Source: Lithospermum erythrorhizon
Lineage: Eukaryota > Streptophyta > Magnoliopsida > Boraginales > Boraginaceae
Direction: 5' to 3'
Length of the DNA stretch: 64,000 nucleotides
Assembly (NCBI GenBank): GCA_019722365.1
Contig: JADFUC010001296.1
Location: 372,001 to 436,000 of the forward strand
Below the pieces are notes generated by a model. That model did not search any database. It was not told where the DNA came from and saw nothing but the letters and a program-made list of their open reading frames with translations. Below, piece by piece: positions 10,124 to 20,692 of this stretch. The translations under genes were made by a program, and so were the position numbers. Numbering within the stretch: position 1 is the first letter of the stretch; every line of letters begins with the position of its first letter.

Positions 10124-12972
10124 ATGAACAAAGAAGAACAACTATGTGAGGCAGCAAAGAGTGGTGACATCACCCTCCTCAACTCCCTGATAAACTCCGG
10201 TGCTGACGTCACCTTCTTCGACAATAACGGCCTTACTCCGCTGATGCACGCCGCCAAGCACGGCCATGCTGCGGCTGCGAAGTCACTTCTGGTGGCCGGA
10301 GCTCCATGGAATGCGGTGTCGCCGTCTAATATGTCTGCTGGTGACTTTCTACATGGGAAGAGGGCAATCAAGACGTTTTGATGTCCTGCTTCACCCAGTC
10401 TGTTTGAACGTCATTCTTGGTATTCCTATCTGTCAAGTACTTTCTTCATCAAGGCTGAAACTGACATCTTTATGCGTGCTGGCCTTTATGGTGGTTCTAT
10501 TTTGCTGGCATTTTTAACTGCTGTGAAGTTTGATTATCCTATGGCATGCTGTATTTTCTAAGGTCTTTAGCCTCTGTTTGGCATTTTTAATTGCTGAAAC
10601 TGATATCTTATGCATGCTGATCTTTTGTCTTAGCCTGTTGGCATTTCTTTAACTGTTTGCAGCCTGACATCTTATGTGCATGTTGACTGTTAGGATCAGG
10701 TGAATGCATTTCCAAACGATCTAGTTTTTTTTGAACTAAAAAAATTAAGCTCTAAAAATATGGAAGAAGGGCACCAAGGTGCTTTTGATGTGTTGCTTAA
10801 TGCTGGTTTGTTGAATGGTGAAGTTTTGGGGTTTTAGTTTGTTGGTATTTTTTAATTGTTGTGGAAATTTGATATTTTATGTGTATTTTGATTGTTAGCA
10901 TTGTAGTGAATGTATTCCAAAAAAATTGTCTAATTTTGAGTTTTGAACTGAAAAAGTTGAGCTCTAAGTTGGTGGCTTTGCAATAGAAGACGGGCATCAA
11001 GGTGCATTTGATGTGTTTCTTAATGTAGGTCTGTTGGTTTTTTGGTTGGTTTTGTTTGTTGGTATATTTTAACTAGTATTCCAAATGCGCTTCTGTTTTG
11101 CCTTTGCTAGAACAAGAACCGAACCGACTCGCTTCGGGTTATTATTTTCGGGGTTCGATTGAATCGTTCCGCCAAGTCTGCCCGGTTCTCTGCTATTTTC
11201 TGCCTCGCTCTGGCTCGGTTATTTTCGGGTTATATATATATATATTTAATTTTCTTTTTTAACTAATAAGTAAATGCTCGGTTCCGAACCTACCTGGTTT
11301 TCTATGTAGTAATGTGAACCGAACCGAAATACATTCTAAGATTTTCCGAACCTAAATTCCGCTTTTTGCCCCACCTGGCTCGTCCAATTTGGGCTTATTT
11401 TCTGCCTCTGCTTTTATTCATTTGGGATTTGAATTTTGTCATGTTCTAGTTTTTGAACCTTGTCAAAATTTGACCTTTCTTATGCCATGGATAAAACGGC
11501 TTGTGTTCCTTCCTGATATAATTAGTTAATAAGCAAGAAGCATTTGTTTGCTTTTTCATTCTCACCACCCTAACCTCCGTTATCATGTAGAATAATGCTG
11601 CCTTTCTCCCAGCCCCTTTCCCTCGGCTAGCCGAAGCTTTTTCACAGACATTGAAGCACGTTAATGTAAATGCTTGTTAATTTCATTAGCATCAGATTAC
11701 CTGCACCTACATTTCAAAAAAAGATTGTCCGCTTTGAATCTCTATGCTTTTCATTTGTTGACATATGTTTCAATTGTTGTCAAAATTTGATTTTTTTTTT
11801 ATTAGTACTTTAATTACCACTAGCAGAATATTTGGTGAAAAAGATATCAAACAATAGTACTTTTAACCTAATTTATCATTAACATGATAATTTTATTCAA
11901 ATTAAAGTTATGTGTGTTAATCAAGGTTGCGAACTTTGTTAATTTTGAAACTAGACAATATTTTTGTGATGGGGGTAGTAATTGTCAACTCCATTACTAT
12001 TTGTTATTTTGATCTCCAAAGAAGAATTAAACGAAAAGATCCCAAATAGAATAAATTAATGTTTGTCTGAGCTATAAGTGAAATGCTCTGTGGGCATTGG
12101 GAAGAATGGCGTGGATATACTATGATCATTTTTTATTTATTTTATAATAGGGATACAAGCTGAATTGATACTTGGGACAATCGCAAGAAAGGAGAGTACC
12201 AAGGGTTCAAAGAGTGGAGACTATTTAGATGATAGAGTTAGTTTTAGTGAGGACAAGCTGATGGATGCAGAGAGCAAGGCGGTAATGATGGCATGGGAGA
12301 AGCCGTTAATGGAGGCTCATGCCAAAGCGATTTGCTCTCAGGGTGGTGATGTGTTGAATATCGGATTTGGAATGGGGTTGGTGGACACAGCAATTCAGCA
12401 ATATTCTCCGACAACTCATACTATAATTGAAGCTCATCCAGACGTTTATGATCGGATGATTCGTGATGGATGGGACAAGAAGGAGAATGTGAAGATACTC
12501 TTTGGACGGTGGCAGGATGTGCTTCCTCAACTAAAATCCTATAATGGTATGGCAATTTTTTTATTTTCTTAGGAAAAATATTCCCTTGCCGTTTATCTTC
12601 TGTTTGTAGTTCTATCGTTTATAAATGTGCAATTGATGCTATTGATCTTGTTTTGCAGGTATTTTCTTTGACACTTATGGGGAGTACTATGACGATATGA
12701 GAGAATTCCACGACCATCTTCCTCAATTGTTAAAGCCTGGAGGAATTTATTCCTTCTTCAATGGCCTCTGTGGGGGTAACCCATTTTTCCATGTTGTTTA
12801 TTGTCAATTAGTATCGCTTGAACTTCAGAATTTAGGATATTCAACACAGTTGATCCAGTTACCCGTGAAGGATTGTTTGGGTGAAGAAACCTGGGAGGGA
12901 GTGAAACACAAATACTGGCAGCTAGATGTATATTGCCTTCCCGTTTGCCAATCTATGGAGGATTCTGATTGA
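10124..12972 (+). CDS. Ankyrin-repeat arginine N-methyltransferase, RMT2-like
   Basis: Best model has four exons: 10124-10340, 10969-11028, 12151-12546 and 12659-12972 (328 residues, all junctions phase 1). Exons 1-2 encode two ankyrin repeats, about residues 4-92 (DVTFFDNNGLTPLMHAAKHG is the clearest). Exons 3-4 encode an S-adenosylmethionine-dependent methyltransferase: the nucleotide-binding loop DVLNIGFGMG (about 159-168), the acidic motif TIIEAHPDV, RWQDVLPQL, then FFDTYGEYY and GGIYSFFNG. This is the plant counterpart of yeast Rmt2, which monomethylates the delta-nitrogen of an arginine in ribosomal protein L12 (family knowledge; target here unproven). The middle exon is uncertain: it is one of three tandem copies, and skipping it also keeps frame. 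Reading straight through exon 1 instead meets a stop at 10379-10381. Confidence 0.8.
10341..11060 (+). repeat. Tandemly multiplied intron-exon segment inside the RMT2-like gene
   Basis: The short segment that encodes EGHQGAFDVLLNAG-like residues occurs three times: about 10341-10401 (frameshifted, donor damaged), 10761-10806 (no usable phase-1 acceptor) and 10969-11028 (open, with acceptor and donor). Copies 2 and 3 are about 222 bp apart and their flanking intron sequence also matches (both carry 'ttgaact.aaaaa' followed by 'gctctaa'). Between copies 1 and 2, shorter intron motifs of the type 'ttggcatttttaa' recur several times, so the array probably expanded in steps. Confidence 0.75.
11100..11345. 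repeat. 'gaaccgaacc' rich repeat fragment in RMT2-like intron
   Basis: The motif gaaccgaacc and its complement cggttc recur between about 11108 and 11345, around a short (ta)n run at 11234-11245. Similar 'accgaac' wording appears near 22140-22180, 26000-26040 and 62530-62570, suggesting a common dispersed family. It is not coding. Confidence 0.4.
11770..11980. mobile_element. Truncated MITE-like fragment in RMT2-like intron
   Basis: AT-rich segment ending in 'gatgggggtagta', the complement of the MITE end tactccc seen elsewhere. Its inside (gttaattttgaaacta, agttatgtgtgttaa) resembles, inversely, the repeat in the t-SNARE intron. I see no matching left end. Confidence 0.4.
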
Positions 12973-13716
12973 CAATTTTATTTGTACTTTAGGGGTTAAA
13001 AACTTTCAGATTTGCTGTTATTTTTCTTTCTTTTGAACGGTTTGCATGGGCCATTTTGTAGCGCATGACCCTCAAGAATATTATAGTAGTATCGAGTTTT
13101 AATTGCTATTATTAAGTTAGTTTATCTGATGCGCACATGTAATTTTGAATGTTTGTGATAATATGTAGTTCCTAGAATCACTTCTTATGAACCATCTGTT
13201 ATATGATTTTTTCTGAACTCAGAAAGAGCTGCCTTGTTGGTAATGGCGGCAGATAAGTTTGGATAAAGTCTATATGCTTGTTGGCTACCCTAATTTGGTT
13301 ATGATTTAGTTTTTTCTTATTTTTATTTGATGAGGCCAGTCAATAAAATTGTTTGTCGAGTGTACAGATCTATCTCATTCTCGAGATGGCATGGTTTTGT
13401 GTATTGGTAAACTCAAGAAGTAGAATTTCTTAGACCCTGCAAATTATGGTATGTCAATGATTCTGAGAAGTAAAATGGCTGAAATCCTGCAAATACTTAT
13501 GTAACTGGTGTTCTTGTTATCAACTTGATTTGAAGCACCATCCTCAAAGTGGTGAGAATGGTGCACATAATCATCATTGACATGATTAAACTAGTTTATA
13601 TACAGATCCAAATTTTCTTTTTTATTGCTGGTACTGCCTTGTTCTTTACACTTCTTCTCTAGCCAATAGAAAGTAGGTGCAAGACAACCAGAAACCGTGG
13701 GTGGAATTTGTTAGTA
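12973..13716. other. Intergenic, between convergent RMT2-like and subtilase genes
   Basis: About 740 bp of 3' flanking sequence from both genes. No coding frame, RNA gene or transposon end is seen. Confidence 0.6.
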
Positions 13717-16014
13717 CTATGTCCAACTGAAAGCAATGGGACTACCAACTATGCTTATTCCATCTGACCATTCGATACGAGCAAAGGCTACTGTCCCTGA
13801 TGGCTTTGAAATTGCAGAGAATGTGACGGTATACATCTTCTTTTCGCTTGTGTTACTGAAAGTCAATGTTTCTGGTTGAACCATAATCTTCACATCTTGA
13901 GAATAGGAAATAATTGAAATTTTATATGTTGCTGGGTTTCCCACATTTGTCAGGGTCCTGGTGTACTTGGCTACTTTTGGGGCTTTGTCTCCACCTCCTG
14001 TTCCTGAGGCTGTCTCAAAAGGAACAGCAAAAGAAGGATAATTGAGATCTTTTACACTATACTTCTTGGCCTCATTGCAGGTGACATCCTTCTTTGTGAT
14101 TACCTTGATCAAACTTGATGTGTAGTTTAAAGCACAAAGGAAATCTATGTAGTCATCCTCCACGATATCGTAAACAAGACCTGGTGCAAGTGCTGACAAA
14201 GGGTTTACATGTCCAGAACCATAATCAAATGGGGTCGCTGATGTCTTTGTTGCTGCATCTAGAATAGAATTTCCATTCTTGTATGTACTGTATGCCGTTG
14301 TCATTAATGCTGATCTTACTGCTGCTGGGCTCCAGTCTGGATGTGCGGCTTTCACTAGTGCTGCTAACCCGCTGATATGCGGGCATGACATAGAAGTGCC
14401 AGAAATTATGTTGAAGCTTACATGTCGTGGATCTTCTTGCAGTCCGGTTGGTCCCACTTTGCCAGTCCAACCAGCAAGGATATTCACACCTGGTGCTATA
14501 ACATCAGGTTTGAGTATCTCGGGTGTTATTGTGTTTGGGCCTCTTGAGCTGAATGCTGCGATAACAGGAGATGGCTGGACCCCCACCTTAGTGCCTTTGA
14601 AGGAGATCATGGCAGTTGGTTTGGCTTCAGAAAAGATGTATTTTTTTAATAAGTCGCCACTGTTTTGGCCCACAGCTGCTGCAGGTAAGAGATGGGCATC
14701 AGCAACCAGCTCTTCACCATAAGTCGCTGTGTTGCTCAGAATCATTCCTACACCACCAGCATTTTTTACAACGAGGCCCTTTTGAGCTCTGGCGTTCAAC
14801 CCTCGGTCACAGACCACTACTTTCCCAGCAACTTTCTGACTAATCAGGCTGCCAGTTGTGCAGAGATTACCATTTGTCACATTTGTTGCATTACCAGCAT
14901 ATACAAGTGGCACGAAAGAGTTAACTGATTGTTTTCCATGGTAAAGTGATGCTCCTGAGAACACCTTTCCATTACCGAGGGTGATGTATGCAGGAAAATC
15001 GCGATCGATGGTTCCTGCACCTACTGTGGTAATCCAAGGCGCAACATTAGACAGAGTTCCGATATCCGGACCAGCGTTACCTGCCGAGCAGGAAACAAGA
15101 ATTCCATGGGACATTGCTGTAAATGATCCTATTGCAATTATGTCTCTGAAATAATCATTTTGCGAGCCTCCCAGTGACAATGATAATATATGGACACCAT
15201 CTTGTACAGCTTTCTCAATCCCTGCAAGTATGTCACTTCCAAAACATCCGCCTGCCCAACACACTTTGTACATAGCTAACCTGGCACGTCTCGCCATCCC
15301 ACGTGCTGTTCCTGCAGCATAGCCCAATAGGCTTGCTCCCGCCACAGCTGTCCCTGCTGCTGTACTTGCTGTATGCGTTCCATGACCATCGTCATCTCTT
15401 GGCGACTTTGATTCAATTGTTTCATCAATTGTACCAAAAGCTGCTTCATACCCTTGATAGAAAGCCCTTGCTCCAATGAGTTTTCTGTTACAGCTTGATG
15501 AGTTAAACGTCTTACCTGTTTCACAGGCACCCTTCCAGCTACTTGGGATTGAACCTATTTCATTATCCTTAAAACTCTTTACTTCAGGCCAAACTCCAGT
15601 GTCTAAAACACCTATAATCACCTCACTCATTGTGTTGGAAAGAGGGAACGCCTCTTCGATTTGATCGAGTCTAAGGAAGTCTGGTGTTCGAGTTGTGTGA
15701 AGATTTAATATAACATCTTCTTGGACATAAATTACTCCAGGTTGATTTTGGAGTATCTCGGCTTCTTCAGCTGCCAATTTTGTGGAGTATCCATGGATGA
15801 CATTGTTGTAAGAGTACAGCACGTTGGCTGACTCTGAAATCGACTTCAGGGAAGAGCCATACCAACTCACATGGTCATCAAAATCCGCGGGCATGTAAGA
15901 CTTGTCCATGTGAATGATGTAAGTTTTCTTTTGCTGTTTCATTGCTTCTGCATCCATGCACAAAATACAAAATATATAGAAAGTAATAATTAATTGAAAC
16001 TTAATGTTCCCCAT
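13717..16014 (-). CDS. Subtilisin-like serine protease, SBT1 subfamily
   Basis: Single uninterrupted frame of 765 residues, as is common for SBT1 genes. A signal peptide covers about residues 1-24 (hydrophobic TFYIFCILCM). The I9 propeptide is about 32-107 and is cleaved near TTRTPDFL. The catalytic residues are all present: Asp138 (GVLDTGVWPE), His211 (DDDGHGTHTAS), Asn313 of the oxyanion hole (AGNAGP) and Ser541 (GTSMSCPHISG). The protease-associated domain is inserted at about 360-455, and a fibronectin-III-like domain forms the C-terminal ~110 residues. The enzyme should mature in the secretory route and act in the apoplast. The closest families I recognise are SBT1.7/SBT1.8; the substrate cannot be told. 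The protein looks intact and functional. Confidence 0.95.
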   Translation of the reverse strand: MGNIKFQLIITFYIFCILCMDAEAMKQQKKTYIIHMDKSYMPADFDDHVSWYGSSLKSISESANVLYSYNNVIHGYSTKLAAEEAEILQNQPGVIYVQEDVILNLHTTRTPDFLRLDQIEEAFPLSNTMSEVIIGVLDTGVWPEVKSFKDNEIGSIPSSWKGACETGKTFNSSSCNRKLIGARAFYQGYEAAFGTIDETIESKSPRDDDGHGTHTASTAAGTAVAGASLLGYAAGTARGMARRARLAMYKVCWAGGCFGSDILAGIEKAVQDGVHILSLSLGGSQNDYFRDIIAIGSFTAMSHGILVSCSAGNAGPDIGTLSNVAPWITTVGAGTIDRDFPAYITLGNGKVFSGASLYHGKQSVNSFVPLVYAGNATNVTNGNLCTTGSLISQKVAGKVVVCDRGLNARAQKGLVVKNAGGVGMILSNTATYGEELVADAHLLPAAAVGQNSGDLLKKYIFSEAKPTAMISFKGTKVGVQPSPVIAAFSSRGPNTITPEILKPDVIAPGVNILAGWTGKVGPTGLQEDPRHVSFNIISGTSMSCPHISGLAALVKAAHPDWSPAAVRSALMTTAYSTYKNGNSILDAATKTSATPFDYGSGHVNPLSALAPGLVYDIVEDDYIDFLCALNYTSSLIKVITKKDVTCNEAKKYSVKDLNYPSFAVPFETASGTGGGDKAPKVAKYTRTLTNVGNPATYKISIISYSQDVKIMVQPETLTFSNTSEKKMYTVTFSAISKPSGTVAFARIEWSDGISIVGSPIAFSWT

Positions 16015-19000
16015 TGTTAGGATTCCTAAAGAGTTGGAGAAATGAAAATATTGCAGGAGTTATCTTTTCAGTTTTTATAGATATTTGGGCTGTGATAAGT
16101 AATAAATCTTGAAGGGACTTGTCTATAGAGAATGCCCATTTTGCTTGGTTGGCTGTTTACTATATGAGTGCTGAATGCTGATAAGATATTGCCGTCTTGG
16201 TGTGAAGGCTGAATATATAAGTTCTAGTTCAAATTGCCTGATTAGTGTGGACCCTCTTGATTGATTTGACACAATGAGCCACTATGCTTTCTTGTTCTAC
16301 CTTTCATTTTCCCTATTTGTTTGCAAAAAGTTGGTGCACATACGAATTAGGAATAAATACCATTAGTCCCAGTATAGTACGAGTAATATTTATTACTGTT
16401 CCACGTTTTTAATCATTATTTTAAATACCATTCAGCATTATGACAAGCGAAGTTAAAACGTAAGTAAAAACGATTAAAAATATGTGAACGACAATCAATT
16501 AAAAATAATATTATTTACTATTGTTTATTTCAAGAGAAAAATAGTCAAAAAATTACATTGAAAATGTAAAAAATACTATTTATTATGCTAAAAAATGATA
16601 ATTATAAAAAATATATTTTTTGATTTAAAATGATAAATTATAAAAATGAAGGGAATAAAGGAGCTAGTCTGTCATCATAGCCCTTGCCAAGATGTAAAAG
16701 CTTAGCAGGCTCCAATTTACAAATCTACCCAGTAACTCATCATATTCGAATAAATAGTAAATCAAACCAATTACTATCCCATTAAGTGGATTGCTTATAT
16801 GAATACAATGTCTTCATTCAGTTATATTTTGAGTCAATCTTCATTAAGCTCGTTAATTTTAGATCCTTTGATTATGTCCAACTCTTTTTGGTCTTCCAAT
16901 CTCTACTATCATTTGTGATTATCATAGCTTTACACCTTCTTACTGGTGCCTCTATGGCTCTTTCAAATGTATTTTAACATGATACCACCTCAAACGATAA
17001 TATGCCAACATTATTTGTCATGTACTACTACTAGAAAGTCGGCAGATTGGTGTTCATTTAACTATATATGTACAATCTCAACTGACTGCAATATTTGTCA
17101 ATTGATTAATGTGCACTGTAGCTTCTGGAGGTATTTTCTGTTTCATGAATTGTCCTAGCCAGCTGACCAAAATTATGTCAAGTAGAATGTTAAGCTTATT
17201 ACAATTCCTCCCAGTGCTGGTGTGTAGTGCAGACAATAGAAGGGATGTATGATAGTAGAGCTGCTAAAAATTGAAGATCGTCATATCAGAAGCTGGGAAC
17301 GTATATTTGGACCTTCCCCTCTTCGTGCGGTGGGAAGAAACATGGTGGAGATGAAATATCCCTTGATATGACATTTTATCTCCGCTCTCTTTCTTTCCTT
17401 TGCGACAAACACTTTATGTTCATAAACGAAAAAAACAAAAACCTACAATTCAGGTTCAAAGTGAAAGACACAAAACATACATGACTTAAGCACACCCTCA
17501 TAAAAATAACCATTAAAAAAGAAAGGATAAGATTGGTATGGTATGTCTTTTTAGCCCTCCCTATTGTTAGTGCATATTGATTGCTAAGTTTTTCGTTAAG
17601 CTACTATGTATTTTCGCAAGGCATGATTCAAGATTGTGATTTTTGAATATTTCCAAGAACAAAACAAACCTCTTGGGCAAGTATTTACTTTATCAGATTA
17701 AGCTATACATTGTAGCAAACCGCTATTCAAGCGCCACTAGCAATGGAATAACCTGGCGTGTTTGATCAATCCGCACGATTGGCTGATTGCCAGACGAAAT
17801 AACCTCCTGCTATACCAACCGTTTGTATCATCTCTGCATAACGTACCGCGAATATTGATTACTCTGTATATTGATTACTCTGTGTAGATCTGTATTGTCC
17901 AACTATTGTAGCAAAAGCTATCACCTTTTGGTCATAACATTATGCACTCCAGATTGTATTTGAAAATTAAATTACATCATTTTTTCACATATGTTTTCCA
18001 ATTTTGGTATTGAGTGGTATTCTACGTGTTTCTCGTTCATCCCTGGATAGAATATCGACAGGCTTTTGTTGCATTATTTTGTTAGTGGTCTATCATCATA
18101 TTAGGTGCTTGCTTGGTTACCATTAGGATTCGATTTCAATAAACAATAGGATTCTTGATCAATTATTGCCACCTTATACGGAGTGTTAATTAATGCAAGT
18201 TAGGCCCTTGTTCTGTATCGATGGAATCTAAAAGGAAAACATTTTTGTAATGGAAATAATATACAATCTCTGATAATGAAATTCGGTATTTTAATAGTAG
18301 TGTTGCAAAATTTGGTATTTTTGTAAACTTGACTATGTAAGACCATATAATGAAATGTCTGGTTCATGTCACTTTAAACTTCATGACTCCATTCAACACC
18401 TAAAAGAGAAGCATTTCTAGGTTAAGGAGTTGGAAGGTCGGACAACTATTAGATGGTCCAAAGATCGCATTATCATTTCTTCTTTTTAGAAAGGGTTTTT
18501 CAGGGAGCTATTGCTTCACGAATCAAGAGTCAACTTCATGTCTTCTTTTTTGTTTATCTTTTTCAAAAGAAAAGAGAGGGCTTTTAGATCTTTATTCCCT
18601 CAATTTTTTTAATTGACATTTTTTATTTTTAATACGGCTTTATATTAATAATTTTTAATTATATAATAAAAATTATAAGAAATTGATATATCAACAAATA
18701 ATTTAATATCAATTTTATTTTAAATAGAAGGAATAAAAAATAATTTATCGTTAAAGTATTGACATGTAAACTGAAAATGTTAATTAAAATGAGTTGAAAA
18801 TTATACTTTCTTGTGGGAGTTGAAGGTCCATGGGATATGATGGTTTTAATTTCAAACCTAGATCAGTTGTCATTCTAATATGTTTGTATCCTTATTGATT
18901 CTCCTATTAGTATGAATTGATTTTTGTACTTTTTGAGTCAAATCTATAATCATGAATATATTTTATTTCTTATAAGAGTGCAAATTATAAGCTCTTTCAT

Positions 19001-19450
19001 AATCCATTATTGAAATGCCATTGCACTCTTGTTCCTTAGTCTATAATGTAAACTCACATAATTTCAACTTCCAAAAATCTTTTTTCAATAATTTGTTCAA
19101 CTTTATCTTTCAAAAAAAGAAAAGAAAAAAGATTTGGAATCCCATGTTCTTATTGTCTCCAAAAGAAAATGATGTTTATGTTCGAGAGGTCAAGGATGAT
19201 TGAGGTCATTAATCTTGTGTTTGAATAGCCATTCAAGAAAACATCTTACTTAAAAAAAAAGGGAAAAAAGAACATCTTAATAGTCTCCCCTCTGATTGGT
19301 GGTAATCACCTTCAAAACTATTGAGCATTGTAAAAAAACATATTGCAACCTTCATCAACAAAATTATCAAATTTCAATGTGCTTTAGTAGGTGAAAGAGA
19401 TTAATCGAAGTGCATAACAGTGACAAGAACATAAACTTCATAAATGTGAA
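16015..19450. other. Long intergenic stretch upstream of the subtilase gene
   Basis: 3.4 kb of AT-rich DNA. The first few hundred bases should be the subtilase promoter. A small direct duplication (ttgattactctgt) lies near 17855-17883. The stretch 18590-18800 is very AT-rich and may be an old MITE, but I cannot pair its ends. No gene is seen; open frames at 16786-17158 and 19015-19203 look like chance. Confidence 0.5.
16071..16080 (-). promoter_or_regulatory. Probable TATA box of the subtilase gene
   Basis: On the minus strand the sequence reads CTATAAAAAC, 57 nt upstream of the start codon. This implies a short 5' UTR of roughly 25-30 nt. The position is typical for plants, but the call rests only on the motif. 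Confidence 0.45.
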
Positions 19451-19704
19451 TACTTCCATCCCAGAAAATTGTTTAATTTTGACTTTTTGATAATTATAAT
19501 TTATAAATTTTGATCTAAATATATTTATTTATGTTTTACAATATTGATAAAAATATATCAATTTTAAACAATTAAAACATATGCTTTATCGATATAGCTT
19601 TTCACAAGATATACAATATAAATAAAAATATCTACAATCAAAGTTCAGAAATTACAACTATCAAAAAGTCAAAAATAGACAATGTTTGTGGGACGGAGAG
19701 AGTA
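19451..19704. mobile_element. Stowaway-like MITE with hairpin structure
   Basis: About 254 bp. The ends are imperfect inverted repeats: tacttccatcccag at the left and gtgggacggagagagta at the right, both including a TA. The complementarity continues inward (gactttttgataattataa at the left, ttacaactatcaaaaagtc at the right), so the whole unit can fold into a long hairpin. No coding capacity. Confidence 0.75.
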
Positions 19705-20637
19705 TATTTTTCTTCTACTTTTATGATTTTGCAATATTCGATTAACTTATTATTGTTGGTGCATAGATTGTTGGATCAAGTTTTTCCGGGGCTAACAATA
19801 TTGTCACAACAAATGGGCATGCGACGTTGGTACTCGTTGCCATTTATTATCTACGATCAAGTGTTAAAAACAAAGAGGGCTTTTGAATGCCTCACTTGCA
19901 AAAGATTATGTTACCAAAATATTGCCAGATAAAGATTTGGGGCGATATATGAAGATCTCGAAGATATTCTCAAGATCGTTTGCTGTAAAGGATAAGTTAC
20001 AAACAATGGAAATACAGACTCGTAGTTTTATAAAGGTTTTTGATCTCATATCAAATACCTTACCTTAATCAAGCACTCAAGCCCCGCAGAGCCTACACTA
20101 TAAAAAATGCGATATCAAGAATCAAGAGACCTCACATACGGCTTCTACAAAGCATTCTTGCATATTCGAGATCAAACAACGAGTGTTTAGTGTAGGCCTA
20201 TTTGTGTTAGGAGAACTCTCTAATCTTCTAACTAATGTACGGTTGTTTATAATACATTGTTATAACAATCATTGAGAGTTGTTTAATCGTTTGATTATTG
20301 TAAGTCGAACACGAAATATCGACAAGTGGAGTATCAGGAGATGCGTGGATCCTAGTCTAGAAACTATAAATGGTTATAGCCTGTATGGAGTACAATGTAA
20401 ATTCATTCAGATAAAACCCCTTCTTTGTAATTCCTTCATATCATAGCGAGTTCTCCTCGGCTATACCGGCCCCCAAACCTAAAAGACTTTACATCGGTAA
20501 TCGAACTGGGTAACCATTCACTATGTCATTTACTTTACAATTTTTTATTTGTATGTCAGGTTATTCACCAGTTAGACTGTTGTCGAATCACTGGTGGTGG
20601 ACACTCGTCAGGTCACGGTTGAGTTCACTTTTTCAAT
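19705..20637 (+). mobile_element. Probable Copia LTR / 5' region of a degraded retrotransposon
   Basis: Non-coding stretch just before the Copia primer binding site, so it is expected to contain the 5' LTR. A likely TG start lies near 20209 (tgttaggagaactctc), but I cannot fix the left border because no second LTR copy remains in the window. The stretch 20401-20637 reads like the end of a plant Copia LTR (many short tracts, ending next to the binding site). Confidence 0.4.
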
Positions 20638-20649
20638 TGGTATCAAAGT
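20638..20649 (+). other. Copia primer binding site (initiator tRNA-Met type)
   Basis: tggtatcaaagt resembles the usual plant Ty1-Copia site tggtatcagagc, complementary to the 3' end of initiator tRNA-Met. It stands 43 bp before the gag start codon, in the expected order LTR, binding site, gag. Confidence 0.65.
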
Positions 20650-20692
20650 AGGCACTCGACATACATAGTGAGATCTGAGTGAACTTTTGATT

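Noticed and set aside
10379..10381. Stop codon ending the first ankyrin frame, suggesting a pseudogene
   Set aside because: A GT donor at 10341 and a phase-compatible exon at 10969-11028 restore a full-length protein, and the methyltransferase exons are intact.
14279..14928. Plus-strand open frames across the subtilase gene
   Set aside because: They are antisense shadows of a clearly coding, motif-complete protease frame and have no family features of their own.
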